Source: RH-AL1 sp965198485 (GTDB lineage Bacteria > Pseudomonadota > Alphaproteobacteria > Rhizobiales > Beijerinckiaceae). Taken from it: DNA of 64,000 bases. Below the pieces are notes generated by a model. That model worked only from the letters and a program-made list of their open reading frames with translations. It searched no databases and had not been told where the DNA came from. Shown here piece after piece: positions 1 to 8,603 of the stretch (position 1 is the first letter of the stretch; every line of letters starts with the position of its first letter). The position numbers and the translations under genes are program-made. The stretch spans positions 3,038,001 through 3,102,000 of the forward strand of contig CBDAPQ010000005.1 in the NCBI GenBank assembly GCA_965198485.1, given 5' to 3'.

Positions 1-1
1 G

Positions 2-241
2 GGCTACAGCGGCCCCGTGGCTGTGTGCTCGGCGCGCTACCACCCGATCTCGGGTCACATCGTCGGTTCGCGCCAGACCAACTTCATGGCGCAGAACGAA
101 GGCATTGAGGTGTGGCTCGCGCCCATCCCGAGTGCCCACGTGGTGGTGCCGCTGCGCGTCTCGATGCCGACCATGACCGGCCAGCTCGACATCGAGGCCG
201 ACGACTTCGAGGTCGCGGGCGCTCCCGAAGCCACGCACTGA
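2..241 (+). CDS. DUF3108 domain protein, C-terminal end (5' cut by window)
   Basis: The frame is open from the first bases of the window and stops with TGA at 239-241, giving the last 79 residues of a longer protein. The opening GYSGPVAVC, the middle FMAQNEGIEVWLAPI and a closing stretch of beta-type residues resemble the C-terminal end of alphaproteobacterial DUF3108 proteins, a predicted secreted beta-rich family of unknown function. The start and any signal peptide lie outside the window. An internal GTG at 17 is not a plausible start because homology-like sequence runs through it. The next gene begins 39 bases downstream on the same strand. Identification rests on remembered family patterns. 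Confidence 0.7.
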   Translation, partial: GYSGPVAVCSARYHPISGHIVGSRQTNFMAQNEGIEVWLAPIPSAHVVVPLRVSMPTMTGQLDIEADDFEVAGAPEATH

Positions 242-280
242 TCCCATATAGCGGCTCATGCCGCCGATGATCTTCTCCGC

Positions 281-2821
281 ATGCCGCTCCTGATCCGCCT
301 CGCGCTTCGCGACCTCCGCGGCGGCATCTCCGGTTTCGGGATCTTCCTCGCCTGCATCGCGCTCGGTGTCGCCGCCATCTCCGGTGTCGGTTCGGTGTCA
401 CGCTCGCTGTCCGACGGCCTGGCCGCCCAGGGTCGCGTCATCCTCGGAGGCGACGCCTCGTTCGACTTGATCCAGCGCGAGGCGAGCCCGGCGGAGACGG
501 CCTTCTTCCGCTCCCACGGCCGGCTCGCCGAAGTCAGCGTGCTGCGCGCGATGGCGCGGCGCGAAGGGGGCGACGCTGCGCTGGTCGAGCTGAAGGCGGT
601 CGGGGCCGACTATCCCGACACCGGCCGCGTCGTGCTCGACCCCGCGCTGCCGGTCGCGACCGCATTGGCGAAGACGGACGGCGCCTTCGGTGCGGTCGCC
701 GATGCCGCGCTCGCGGCTCGGCTCGGGCTGAAGATCGGCGACACGTTCCGCGTGGGCGAGGCTGCGTTCGTGCTACGTGCGACGCTCGTGCAGGAGCCCG
801 ACAAACTCGCGGCCGGCATCGGCTTCGGCCCGCGCGTCATCATGTCCGACGGCGGCCTTGCCGCGACCAACCTGGTGCAGCCGGGTTCGCTCGTGCGCCA
901 CCTGTACCGCGTCGTGCTGCCGGACGTCGGCGCGCATCCCGCAAGCGACGCCTCCGTCCACCGGTTGGTCGCCGATGCGGCCAAGAGCTTCCCCGCCGCC
1001 GGCTGGGAGGCGCGCACGCGCGAGAACGTGTCGCCGCAGTTCTCGCGCGACATCGAGCGCTTCACCCAGTTCCTCACCCTTGTTGGCCTGACCGCGCTGA
1101 TCATCGGCGGCGCCGGCGTGGCCAACGCCATCCGCGGCTTCGTCGAGCGCCGGCGTCCCTCGATCGCGACCCTGAAATCTCTTGGCGCGACAGGCACCTA
1201 CGTCTTCAACCTCATGCTGATCGAGGTGATGGCGATCGCCGCGCTCGGTATCGCCATCGGGCTGGCCGCCGGCGTCGCCATGCCCTTCGTCGTCGCCTGG
1301 GCGTTCAACGCAGTTTTGCCGTTTCCGCTGTCGCCGTCGATCTACCCCGCGCAGATCGCGTCGGGCCTCCTCTACGGCGCATGGACGGCGCTGGCGTTCT
1401 CGATGGCGCCGCTAGGCCGCGCCCACGATATACCGGTTTCGGCGCTGTTTCGCGATCAGGTCGAGCCCGATGCCCGCCGCCTGCGCCCGCGCTACCTGGC
1501 TCTCGTGGCGCTCGCCGGCGCCGGCCTCGTCGCCACGATCCTGCTGCTCTCCCAGCAGCGGACGCTGGCGATTTACTACATGGTGGCGACGGCCGGCGGC
1601 TTCGTCGTGCTGCGGTTCGTCGCGGCGCTGCTCATGGTCCTCGCACGACGCCTGCCGCACTCGCGCGTCGTGGCGCTGAGGCTTGCGGTCGCCAACATCC
1701 ATCGCCCGGGCGCGCTGACGCCGACGGTGGTGCTCTCGCTCGGCCTCGGGCTGGCGCTGCTCGTCGCGCTGACGCTCATCGACGGCAACATTCGCAACCA
1801 GCTGCACCGCACCGCCACAGGAGAGACACCGTCGTTCTTCTTCCTCGACGTGCAGGACGCCCAGGTGCCGGCCTTCCGCTCTTTTCTCGAGACGCATGCC
1901 AGCGACGGCAAGCTCGAGTTCGTGCCGATGATGCGCGGTCGCATCACTCAGGTCGGCGGTGTACCGGCCGAGAAGATCAAGCCTACGGAGAAGGCGGCCT
2001 GGGTGCTGCAGGGCGATCGCGGCATCACCTTCTCGCCGAGCGTGCCCGCCGGCTCGACCCTTGCGCGCGGGCAATGGTGGCCGGCGGATTATTCCGGCAA
2101 GCCGCTGGTGTCGCTGGAGACGGAGATCGCCGACGGGCTCGGGCTGAAGATCGGCGACACGATCGGCGTCAACGTCTTCGGACGCACCATCACGGCGACG
2201 GTCGCGAGTACCCGCAAGGTCGATTGGCGCAAGTTCGGCATTAACTTCGTGCTCGTGTTCTCGCCCGACACCTTCGCCGGCGCCCCCTACAGCGATCTCG
2301 CCACCGTGACCTTCCCCCAGGCCGGGGCGCCGCGCGAACTGGCGCTGCTGCGCAAGGTGGCGCAGGCTTACCCGAGCGTCACCTCGATCCGCGTCAAGGA
2401 CGCGCTTGATGCCGTTTCCATCGTCGTGGCGCAGCTCGCCACCGCGATCCGCGGGGCTGCCAGCGTCGCGCTGGTTGCCTCCGTGCTGGTCCTGGCCGGC
2501 GCGCTGGCCGCCGGTCAGGAAGCCCGGCTCTACGATGCCGTGGTGCTGAAGACGCTCGGCGCCACACGCACGCGCCTGCTGGCCGCCTTCCTGCTCGAAT
2601 ACGGCATCCTCGGCCTGGCAACCGCTGTCTTCGGCGTGCTCGCTGGGACGGCGGCCGCCTGGGGCATCGTCGCCAAGGTGATGAGCCTTGAGTTCACGTT
2701 CTTCTGGCCTCAGGCGTTGCTCGCCGCCTTCGGCGCCCTCGCCGTCACCGTAGTGCTCGGGCTTGTCGGTACCTGGCGCATTCTCGGCCGCAAGCCGGCG
2801 CCTTACCTCCGAAACCTTTAG
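281..2821 (+). CDS. FtsX/YbbP-like ABC transporter permease
   Basis: The 846-residue protein has the layout of the COG3127 (YbbP) family: an N-terminal membrane segment (about residues 10-40), a large periplasmic domain, a first FtsX-type membrane block (about 255-370), further helices near 400-460 and 485-510, a second periplasmic domain, and a C-terminal FtsX block (about 715-840). The repeated motif LKxLGAT (LKSLGATGTY and LKTLGATRTR) precedes the membrane helices of both FtsX blocks, as expected for the duplicated permease. Such proteins pair with a LolD/YbbA-like ATPase, often encoded just upstream; none is in the window, though it could lie before position 1. The substrate is unknown; lipid or lipoprotein handling is the usual guess. 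Length matches the family (about 800-850). Confidence 0.9.
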   Translation: MPLLIRLALRDLRGGISGFGIFLACIALGVAAISGVGSVSRSLSDGLAAQGRVILGGDASFDLIQREASPAETAFFRSHGRLAEVSVLRAMARREGGDAALVELKAVGADYPDTGRVVLDPALPVATALAKTDGAFGAVADAALAARLGLKIGDTFRVGEAAFVLRATLVQEPDKLAAGIGFGPRVIMSDGGLAATNLVQPGSLVRHLYRVVLPDVGAHPASDASVHRLVADAAKSFPAAGWEARTRENVSPQFSRDIERFTQFLTLVGLTALIIGGAGVANAIRGFVERRRPSIATLKSLGATGTYVFNLMLIEVMAIAALGIAIGLAAGVAMPFVVAWAFNAVLPFPLSPSIYPAQIASGLLYGAWTALAFSMAPLGRAHDIPVSALFRDQVEPDARRLRPRYLALVALAGAGLVATILLLSQQRTLAIYYMVATAGGFVVLRFVAALLMVLARRLPHSRVVALRLAVANIHRPGALTPTVVLSLGLGLALLVALTLIDGNIRNQLHRTATGETPSFFFLDVQDAQVPAFRSFLETHASDGKLEFVPMMRGRITQVGGVPAEKIKPTEKAAWVLQGDRGITFSPSVPAGSTLARGQWWPADYSGKPLVSLETEIADGLGLKIGDTIGVNVFGRTITATVASTRKVDWRKFGINFVLVFSPDTFAGAPYSDLATVTFPQAGAPRELALLRKVAQAYPSVTSIRVKDALDAVSIVVAQLATAIRGAASVALVASVLVLAGALAAGQEARLYDAVVLKTLGATRTRLLAAFLLEYGILGLATAVFGVLAGTAAAWGIVAKVMSLEFTFFWPQALLAAFGALAVTVVLGLVGTWRILGRKPAPYLRNL

Positions 2822-2833
2822 GTCATCTGTCGA

Positions 2834-2869
2834 ACCGGCAAAATCGTTACGTGACAACACGTTGCCGGT
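2834..2869. repeat. Inverted repeat in the gap before the Bax-inhibitor gene
   Basis: Eight-base arms ACCGGCAA (2834-2841) and TTGCCGGT (2862-2869) are perfectly complementary around a 20-base spacer. It starts 13 bases after the permease stop codon. There is no T-run after the right arm, so a simple intrinsic terminator is unlikely. A regulator operator upstream of the next gene or a processing hairpin are alternatives. Nothing in the sequence decides between them. Confidence 0.4.
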
Positions 2870-3013
2870 GCTAAGCATTACCGGAGTTTAACCTCCATCG
2901 GATCAGCTCAGGCTTGTGCCGATTTCCTCTTCCATCCATATTGTCTGTTGCCGCCTCTCACAGTTCGCGAGGCGCCCGAAGGCGGTCCAGCCTTCACATC
3001 AATCGAGGGTTTC

Positions 3014-3802
3014 ATGTCCGACTGGGATCGCAACGCCGCACGATGGGGCCAGAACCCCTCCGTTGCGCGCGGCGCCGCCATCGATCAGGGCCTCCGGGCC
3101 TTCATGCTCGGCGTCTATAACAATATGGCCATCGGCCTCGTCGTGACGGGCGTCGTGGCGTTCCTGGTCAGCCAGTTCGCTGTCACAAGCGACGCGTCGC
3201 AGGCCGCCGGCAGTCTGCGGGGCCTGCTCCTCACGCCCTTTGGCCAGGCGATCTATTTCAGTCCGCTGCGCTGGGTGGTGATGTTCGCGCCGCTGGCTTT
3301 CGTGTTCTTCTTCTCGTTGCAGGTACAAAAGATCGCGGCGTCGACAGCCCGCGTCCTGTTCTTCGTGTTCGCGGCGTTGATGGGACTTTCGATCTCCAGC
3401 ATCCTGCTCATCTACACGCAGACGTCGATCGCCAACGCGTTCTTCATCACGGCCGCGACTTTCGGTTCGCTCAGCCTCTACGGCTATGTCACCAAGCGCG
3501 ACCTGGGGCCGATGGGCGCCTTCCTGTTCATGGGCGTGATCGGCATCATCCTGGTCAGCCTGGTAAATGTCTTTTTCGTTCACAGCGCAGGCCTGAGCCT
3601 CGGCCTCAACATCGTGATCGTCCTCGTCTTCGCCGGCCTCACCGCTTACGATACGCAGAAGATCCGTGGTACCTACTACCAGGTTGCCGGCAACGGCGAG
3701 ATGGCGGCGCGCATGTCGGTGATCGGAGCGCTCGAGCTCTACCTCGACTTCATCAACATCTTCCTGGCGATCCTGCGGCTCACCGGCTCGCAGCGCAGCT
3801 GA
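3014..3802 (+). CDS. Bax inhibitor-1 / YccA family membrane protein
   Basis: From the ATG at 3014 the protein has 262 residues. A GAGGG ribosome-binding site lies five bases before this start, and the longer frame upstream (TTG at 2948) adds only non-homologous residues. The product has a short polar N-terminus rich in Arg and Asn, then about seven hydrophobic segments, with the family-typical stretch DTQKIRGTYY before the last helices and LYLDFINIFLAILRL near the end. BI-1 family proteins are inner-membrane proteins, some of them pH-sensitive calcium leaks or partners of FtsH; the bacterial role is usually unknown. A strong terminator follows at 3831-3856. Confidence 0.93.
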   Translation: MSDWDRNAARWGQNPSVARGAAIDQGLRAFMLGVYNNMAIGLVVTGVVAFLVSQFAVTSDASQAAGSLRGLLLTPFGQAIYFSPLRWVVMFAPLAFVFFFSLQVQKIAASTARVLFFVFAALMGLSISSILLIYTQTSIANAFFITAATFGSLSLYGYVTKRDLGPMGAFLFMGVIGIILVSLVNVFFVHSAGLSLGLNIVIVLVFAGLTAYDTQKIRGTYYQVAGNGEMAARMSVIGALELYLDFINIFLAILRLTGSQRS

Positions 3803-3830
3803 CGGGAGCGCCCCTCGCGACGATCATGGA

Positions 3831-3856
3831 AGCCCCGGCTATCGCCGGGGCTTTTT
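3831..3856. terminator. Intrinsic terminator between convergent genes
   Basis: A perfect nine-base-pair stem, AGCCCCGGC (3831-3839) and GCCGGGGCT (3844-3852), closes a four-base TATC loop and runs into five T residues (3852-3856). This is the textbook rho-independent form for the plus-strand BI-1 gene. On the minus strand there is no comparable T-run, so its use by the facing oxidoreductase gene, whose stop is six bases away, is less certain. Confidence 0.88.
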
Positions 3857-3861
3857 CCGTC

Positions 3862-4965
3862 TTAAGTCGGTAGCAGCGAAGCGACATGCGCTCCGATCGC
3901 CAGACACGAGGTCACGCCCGGCGACTCGATGCCGAAGAGGTTGACGAGCCCGGCGACGCCGTGCTCCGACTCGCCCGCGATGACGAAGTCGCGGGCGGGC
4001 TCTCCCGGTCCGACGATCTTGGGGCGAATGCCGGCGGTGTCCGGCTCCAGCGCACCCTCGGGCAAGCCGGGCCACCAGCGCCTTATATCGGCGGCAAAGC
4101 GCTCGCCCCGTGCCGGCTCGACAGTCGGGTCCAGTGTCTCGACCCATTCGACATCGGGACCGAACCGCGCGACGCCGGCGGGATTGATCGTCAGGTGGGT
4201 GCCGATCCCGCCCGGCACCGGCAGCGGATAAATCAGCCGCGAGAACGGCACGGCGGCGGTGCAGCGGAAATAATTGCCCTTCGCCATGAAGGCGTCGGGC
4301 ACGTGTCGCGGGTTGAGCCCGTCGATCGCCCGCGCCAGCGCAGGCGCGCCGTGTCCGGCCGCGTTGACGAGAAGGCGGCAGGAAATCCGCATCGGCGCGG
4401 CCCCACCGATCTCCAGCGTGAAACCTTCCTTCTCGACGTAGACATGGTTGAGGCAGGCCTGGAACGCCGTCACCAAGCCGTATTCCTCGGCCTCGGCCCG
4501 CAGCGCCTCCAACAGCGCGCTGGTATCGATCACGCCCGTCGACGGCGAGACGAGGGCCGAGGTGGAGTGCAGCGCCGGCTCGAGGCGGCGCGCCTCGACG
4601 CCGTCGATGCGGCGGAGGTCCATCACGCCGTTCTCGGCGGCGCGAGAGGCGATGCGGTCGAGCTCCGCGTCGTCGGTCGGCGACGTCGCGACGACCAGCT
4701 TGCCGCGCTTCAGGCAGGGCACGCCGTGGAGGGCGGCGAATTCGTAGAGACGCTCTCGTCCGGCCACGCAGAGCCGCGCCTTGAGGCTGCCCGGCTCGTA
4801 ATAGAGGCCGGCGTGGATGACGCCGCTTCCGCGACCGGAGGTACCGACACCGAGGTGGGGGCCGGCCTCGAGGCAGAGCACCTGCCTGCCGGACCGCGCC
4901 AAGTCGCGCGCGATCGCGAGGCCGACGGCGCCGGCGCCGGCGACGACGCAGTCCACGTGGTCCAT
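3862..4965 (-). CDS. FAD-dependent oxidoreductase, L-2-hydroxyglutarate oxidase (LhgO) type
   Basis: The 367-residue protein starts with a Rossmann FAD-binding motif GAGAVG (residues 10-15) followed by the acidic strand end LCLEAG near residue 35. The motif SGRGSGVIHAGLYY near residue 45 and KRGKLVVA near 100 are typical of the DAO-fold L-2-hydroxyglutarate oxidase group (COG0579). The C-terminus SPGVTSCLAIGAHVA forms the closing FAD-contact segment. The enzyme would oxidise L-2-hydroxyglutarate to 2-oxoglutarate, passing electrons to oxygen or quinone; related 2-hydroxy acids are possible substrates. An AAAGG ribosome-binding site precedes the ATG. It is divergent from grpE and no functional link with its neighbours is evident. 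Confidence 0.85.
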   Translation of the reverse strand: MDHVDCVVAGAGAVGLAIARDLARSGRQVLCLEAGPHLGVGTSGRGSGVIHAGLYYEPGSLKARLCVAGRERLYEFAALHGVPCLKRGKLVVATSPTDDAELDRIASRAAENGVMDLRRIDGVEARRLEPALHSTSALVSPSTGVIDTSALLEALRAEAEEYGLVTAFQACLNHVYVEKEGFTLEIGGAAPMRISCRLLVNAAGHGAPALARAIDGLNPRHVPDAFMAKGNYFRCTAAVPFSRLIYPLPVPGGIGTHLTINPAGVARFGPDVEWVETLDPTVEPARGERFAADIRRWWPGLPEGALEPDTAGIRPKIVGPGEPARDFVIAGESEHGVAGLVNLFGIESPGVTSCLAIGAHVASLLPT

Positions 4966-5062
4966 CGATGCCTTTCCCTGCCCGGGCGACGCTTAGCTTG
5001 ATAAACGCTGCGGCAAAACTGATATGAGCGGCGTCCGAGACGTCCCCTTTGCGCAGAGCATC

Positions 5063-5680
5063 ATGAACGATCCTAAGTCCGACTTCGCCAACACCGGTTC
5101 CGAGGCCGAGACCGCTGAGGCGATGAACGGTGCCTCGGCGCCCGACGACGCGGCCCAGGGTGCGGAGCCGGATCCCTTCAAGGTGCTCGAGGCCTTGCAG
5201 GCCGAGAACGCCGAAATGAAGGATCGCGTGCTGCGCACTCTCGCCGAAATGGAGAACCTGCGCCGGCGCACCGAGCGCGAGGTCGGCGATGCCAAGTCCT
5301 ACGGCGTCACCTCGTTCGCGCGCGACATGCTGACCTTCGCCGATAACCTGCGCCGCGCCGTGGAGGCCGTGCCGCTCGAGGTGCGCGACGACGCCGATCC
5401 GCGGGTCAAGAGCTTCATCGAGGGCATCGAGTTGACCGAGCGTGATTTCCTCTCCCGCCTCAACCGCTTCGGCGTGAAGAAGCTGGAGCCGCTAGGCAAG
5501 CGCTTCGATCCCAACATGCACGAGGCTCTGTTCGAGGTGCCGGACGAGAGCGTGCCTGCCGGCACCGTGATGCAGATCGTCGAAACGGGCTACGCGATCG
5601 GTGATCGCGTGCTCCGCCCGGCCAAGGTCGGCGTCTCGCGCGGCGGTCCCAAGGCGGAACCGGTGTTCAAGCCGAACTGA
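5063..5680 (+). CDS. grpE: Nucleotide exchange factor GrpE
   Basis: The product is the DnaK co-chaperone that releases ADP. The chosen start (ATG 5063, MNDPKSDF) gives 205 residues, the normal size; an in-frame ATG at 5024 would add 13 residues and neither has a clear ribosome-binding site. Residues about 35-100 form the long helical coiled coil (ENAEMKDRVLRTLAEMENLRRRTERE), with the conserved MENLRRR at its core. The C-terminal beta domain carries FDPNMHEALF and ends VLRPAKVGVSRGG, the family signature. dnaK, dnaJ and hrcA are not adjacent. It is divergent from the oxidoreductase and convergent with sorB. Confidence 0.96.
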   Translation: MNDPKSDFANTGSEAETAEAMNGASAPDDAAQGAEPDPFKVLEALQAENAEMKDRVLRTLAEMENLRRRTEREVGDAKSYGVTSFARDMLTFADNLRRAVEAVPLEVRDDADPRVKSFIEGIELTERDFLSRLNRFGVKKLEPLGKRFDPNMHEALFEVPDESVPAGTVMQIVETGYAIGDRVLRPAKVGVSRGGPKAEPVFKPN

Positions 5681-5707
5681 CCAGCGTCGTCGGTACGGCG
5701 ACGCGCC

Positions 5708-6295
5708 TCAGCGTTCCGTCAGCACCTTCGGCGCTCCGGGCCGCGGGTCGGGGATGAAGCCGGCGGCATTGGGCATGTGGACCTTCGGAAGGGTCGCCGC
5801 GTCCATCGTCTCGCCAGGTGTGATCACCTTATCCTGCACCAGAATATAGGCGACGACGGCGTAGACCTGGTTATTTGAGAGCGATCCCGGTGCGTTGAAC
5901 GGCATGGCGCGCTTGACGTAATCGAACAACGTGGTGGCGTAAGGCCAGGAGCTTTCGACGGTCTTGATCGGCCTTCGGGTCTCGAGCGTGCCCCGCCCGC
6001 CGGCCAGCGCCGGACCGCCCGCCGCCTTCACCCCCTGCAACTTGTCGCCGTGGCAGGCGGCGCATTGCGCGGCATAGACGATCGCGCCGTCGGTAGCGGT
6101 CGCGTGCCCGAGCGGCAGCCCCGCGCCGCTCGGCGGGATTGAGCCTTCACCACGAAGGTCGACCGGCCCGACCGGCGTGCCGAAGCTCGGGACCGGAGGT
6201 GCGGCCGACGCCGCACCGATGAGCCCGGCGAAGAGCCATGCGCCGGCGGACCAGGCGAACCGCACCTCAAGCCGTCGCACGGCCGACGCTCCCAT
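5708..6295 (-). CDS. sorB: Sulfite dehydrogenase cytochrome c subunit (SorB-like)
   Basis: The 195-residue protein has an N-terminal signal peptide (LEVRFAWSAGAWLFAGLIGAA, cleaved near ASAA) and one haem c site CAACH at residues 78-82. A distal Met ligand is likely in RAMPFNAPG. It accepts electrons from the Mo centre of the adjacent SorA in the periplasm and passes them to the respiratory chain. The start ATG at 6295 overlaps the end of sorA by 29 bases, indicating one transcript and coupled translation; a start at 6325 is possible but would place charged, non-signal residues first. The sorA-sorB order is that of known sulfite dehydrogenases. Confidence 0.88.
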   Translation of the reverse strand: MGASAVRRLEVRFAWSAGAWLFAGLIGAASAAPPVPSFGTPVGPVDLRGEGSIPPSGAGLPLGHATATDGAIVYAAQCAACHGDKLQGVKAAGGPALAGGRGTLETRRPIKTVESSWPYATTLFDYVKRAMPFNAPGSLSNNQVYAVVAYILVQDKVITPGETMDAATLPKVHMPNAAGFIPDPRPGAPKVLTER

Positions 6296-7532
6296 CGGCA
6301 CCGATGCTCCAGGCCTGCAGCCCATTATAGTGGTAATGCGCGTTCAGGCCGCGTGACGCGACCAGCGCCTCGCGCGTCGGCTGAACATAACCGGTCTCGT
6401 CGGTGCAGCGGCTGACGAGCGTCGCCGCGCCGCCGTCCCAGGCCCAGGGCAGCGAGAACCGCACCGTGCAGATCGGCTGCGGCGTGCCGTCGAGCTGGGC
6501 CGAAGACCAGCTCGCACCGCCGTCGGTCGAGACCTCGACCTTCGTGATCCGGCCGCGTCCCGACCAGGCCAGACCGGTGACGTCGTAGTAGCCGGGCCCC
6601 GGCAGCCGCATCTCGCCCGAGGGAAAGGTGATGACCGACTTGGCGTCCATGGCGAAGACAAACTGCCACGCCTTGCCGCTTGGCATAAGGTCGGTGTAGC
6701 GCGAGGTCTCCTCGCGCGTCATGAAAGGCTCGCGGCTGAGCTCGAGGCGCCGCAGCCACTTGATGTTGGTGTTGCCCTCGTAACCCGGCAGCAGCAGGCG
6801 CAGCGGATAGCCCTGCTCCGGCCGGATCGCTTCACCGTTCTGGCCGTAGGCGAGCATCGCGTCGCGCATCATCTTCTCAAGCGGGATCGAGCGCGTCATC
6901 ACCGCGCCGTCTGCGCCCTCGGCCAGCACCCAACGCGCCTCGGGGTCGATGCCAACCTGCGCGGCGACGACGGAGAATGGCACGCCGGTCCAGTCCGAGG
7001 TGCTGAGCAGGCCGTGCGAGAGCTGCACGGTCGGCGCGATGGAGCCGTTGTACTCGGAACCGGTGTTGCCGGAGCACTCGATGAAATGGCGTCGCGTGAG
7101 CGAGGGCATGCGGTGCAGCTCCGCCATCGAGAAGCGCTTGGCGTTCGTCACCAGGCCGTGCACCGCGAGCGAGTGGCGCACCGGATCGATGGTCGGGATA
7201 CCGCTGTGATGGCGCTCGTAATGCAGGCCGGATGGCGTGAGATTGCCCATGAGCGCCGCCAGCGGCGTCAGGCTCCAGGTCGTGTACTTGGTCGGGTTGG
7301 ACGCCAGCTGCCGCACCGCCGTCTCGAACTGCGAGCGCGTGCCGTAACCGCCGTCCTCGCCGATCGGGCGGCCCTGCTCCTTCGTAGGATCGGGCGCGAC
7401 GTCGTAGTGCACGGCGCCCGGAGGAACCGATGGCGCCGCTGCCGCAGCCGAGCGATTGAGCAGCGGGAGTGCGGCGAGCGTGCTACCAGCGAGGAGCAAC
7501 TTGCGGCGGTCCTGGTCGGGATGAGGAAACAT
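6267..7532 (-). CDS. sorA: Sulfite dehydrogenase molybdopterin subunit (SorA/SoxC-like)
   Basis: The protein (421 residues from ATG 7532; an in-frame ATG at 7607 would add 25) begins with a twin-arginine signal, DRRKLLLAGSTLAAL, so the folded enzyme is exported with its Mo cofactor. The Mo-ligand cysteine lies in RRHFIECSGN (Cys153 from this start). The Moco domain is followed by the Mo-co dimerisation domain (about 290-400) with GRITKVEVSTDGG, typical of the sulfite oxidase family. It oxidises sulfite to sulfate in the periplasm, with SorB as electron acceptor. Start choice rests on the usual short n-region of Tat signals. It is divergent from the Uma2 gene. Confidence 0.92.
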   Translation of the reverse strand: MFPHPDQDRRKLLLAGSTLAALPLLNRSAAAAAPSVPPGAVHYDVAPDPTKEQGRPIGEDGGYGTRSQFETAVRQLASNPTKYTTWSLTPLAALMGNLTPSGLHYERHHSGIPTIDPVRHSLAVHGLVTNAKRFSMAELHRMPSLTRRHFIECSGNTGSEYNGSIAPTVQLSHGLLSTSDWTGVPFSVVAAQVGIDPEARWVLAEGADGAVMTRSIPLEKMMRDAMLAYGQNGEAIRPEQGYPLRLLLPGYEGNTNIKWLRRLELSREPFMTREETSRYTDLMPSGKAWQFVFAMDAKSVITFPSGEMRLPGPGYYDVTGLAWSGRGRITKVEVSTDGGASWSSAQLDGTPQPICTVRFSLPWAWDGGAATLVSRCTDETGYVQPTREALVASRGLNAHYHYNGLQAWSIGADGSVGRATA

Positions 7533-7705
7533 CCCGTCGCGGCAAGGGCAGTCCTCGCCAGGCCGCTCGCGTTGCCGTTCCAAGCCTTCGCTGTGTGGAT
7601 GTTGCATGACGCCAATCTAGTCGGCAGTTCTTCCCGAGGCTAGATCATGCGAACGTCGCACCGTTGTGCTACAAGCGTAGGCGAAGTTGCAGATCGGCCG
7701 TCGCC

Positions 7706-8296
7706 ATGAACGTTCACGCAGAAGTGTCCACCACCCGCGCGGCAGAAGGCCTTCTCCGGCGACGCTTCACCGTGGCGGATGTCGAGGCCATGGTCGCCGC
7801 CGGCATCATGGAGGAAGACGAGCGAGTCGAGCTGATCGGCGGAGAGCTGGTACCGATGTCGCCGAAGGGCAATCGCCACGAAGTGGTCAAGACGGCCTTG
7901 CTCGAACGATGGTATAGAGCAGCACCTTTCGACTGCACTCTTACGCCCGAAACCACGTTTCGTCTTTCCGAGGACACGTACCTCGAACCGGATGTGGTGA
8001 TCTACAAGCGGTCGGACGGCCTCAAGGGTCTCGACAGCGGAACCGCCCTGCTCGTGGTCGAGATCGCCGACTCGTCGCTGCGCTACGACATCGGCCGCAA
8101 GGCGACACTCTATGCCGGCTTCGGCGTGCGCGAGCTCTGGGTGATCGACGCCGTGCGGCTTCAGCTGCGCCTGTTCCGCCAGCCGTCTCGAGAGGGCTAC
8201 GGCGAGGCCAGGGACCTCGTCGCCGCCGATACGGCGAAGCCGATCTTCGCCGCCGACGCGTTCGCGCTGCGGCTGGACGATCTCAATATCGGTTAG
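7706..8296 (+). CDS. Uma2 family (DUF820) restriction-endonuclease-fold protein
   Basis: From ATG 7706 the protein has 196 residues; the upstream frame from TTG 7664 adds an implausible Arg-rich leader. It shows the Uma2 signature: FTVADVEAMVAAGI then ERVELIGGELV, a PD-(D/E)XK-type core EPDVVIY (residues 94-100) and VVEIADSS (117-124), then RKATLYAGFGVRELWVID. The catalytic acid residues and the following Arg-Lys appear intact. Uma2 proteins are widespread in cyanobacteria and also occur in alphaproteobacteria; their biological role is unknown and nuclease activity is inferred from fold. The gene stands alone between divergent sorA and the broken ABC-F fragment. Confidence 0.88.
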   Translation: MNVHAEVSTTRAAEGLLRRRFTVADVEAMVAAGIMEEDERVELIGGELVPMSPKGNRHEVVKTALLERWYRAAPFDCTLTPETTFRLSEDTYLEPDVVIYKRSDGLKGLDSGTALLVVEIADSSLRYDIGRKATLYAGFGVRELWVIDAVRLQLRLFRQPSREGYGEARDLVAADTAKPIFAADAFALRLDDLNIG

Positions 8297-8324
8297 CCGA
8301 AGGCCGGCGGCGCTCCCACCCGAT

Positions 8325-8574
8325 ACCCCGCCCTTGCCATACCGTCCCGCCCTCGCGACAAGCCGGGTGTGCTCCACATCTCCGGCACACCCTTCGGCTC
8401 GAGCCGCGGGTGCTCTTCGACAAGGCGTCCGCCGCGCTGCCGGAGAGGACGCGCATCGGCTTCGTCGGGCGCAACGGCACGGGCAAGACCACGCTCTTCA
8501 AGATGGTCGCCAACGAGCTGCAGCCGGATCTCGGCGACATCGACGCGCATTCCGAGCCGGCCCGCGCCGCCCGC
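8325..8574 (+). pseudogene. Broken duplicate of the 5' end of the ABC-F gene at 11281
   Basis: This segment repeats 11221-11454 and 11625-11664: the leader (ACCCCGCCCTTGCC), the GTG start region (8369) and the first Walker A region (VGRNGTGKTTLFKM). Between 8400 and 8541 only about seven of 133 bases differ from the intact gene. It is dead for three reasons: one base is lost near 8385, so the start and the Walker A region are in different frames; 177 bases are deleted between two copies of CGACATC (8535-8541 here; 11448-11454 and 11625-11631 in the intact gene); and similarity ends at about 8574. The tautomerase gene lies opposite just downstream. It may mark the edge of an inserted module. 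Confidence 0.88.
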
Positions 8575-8603
8575 CCACGGGGAGACGCTTACCCTTGTAT
8601 CTG

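Noticed and set aside
1412..2878. 488-codon open frame on the minus strand opposite the FtsX-like permease
   Set aside because: It is a shadow of a GC-rich gene on the other strand; composition is dominated by Arg, Gly, Ala and Glu, with no motifs and no ribosome-binding site.
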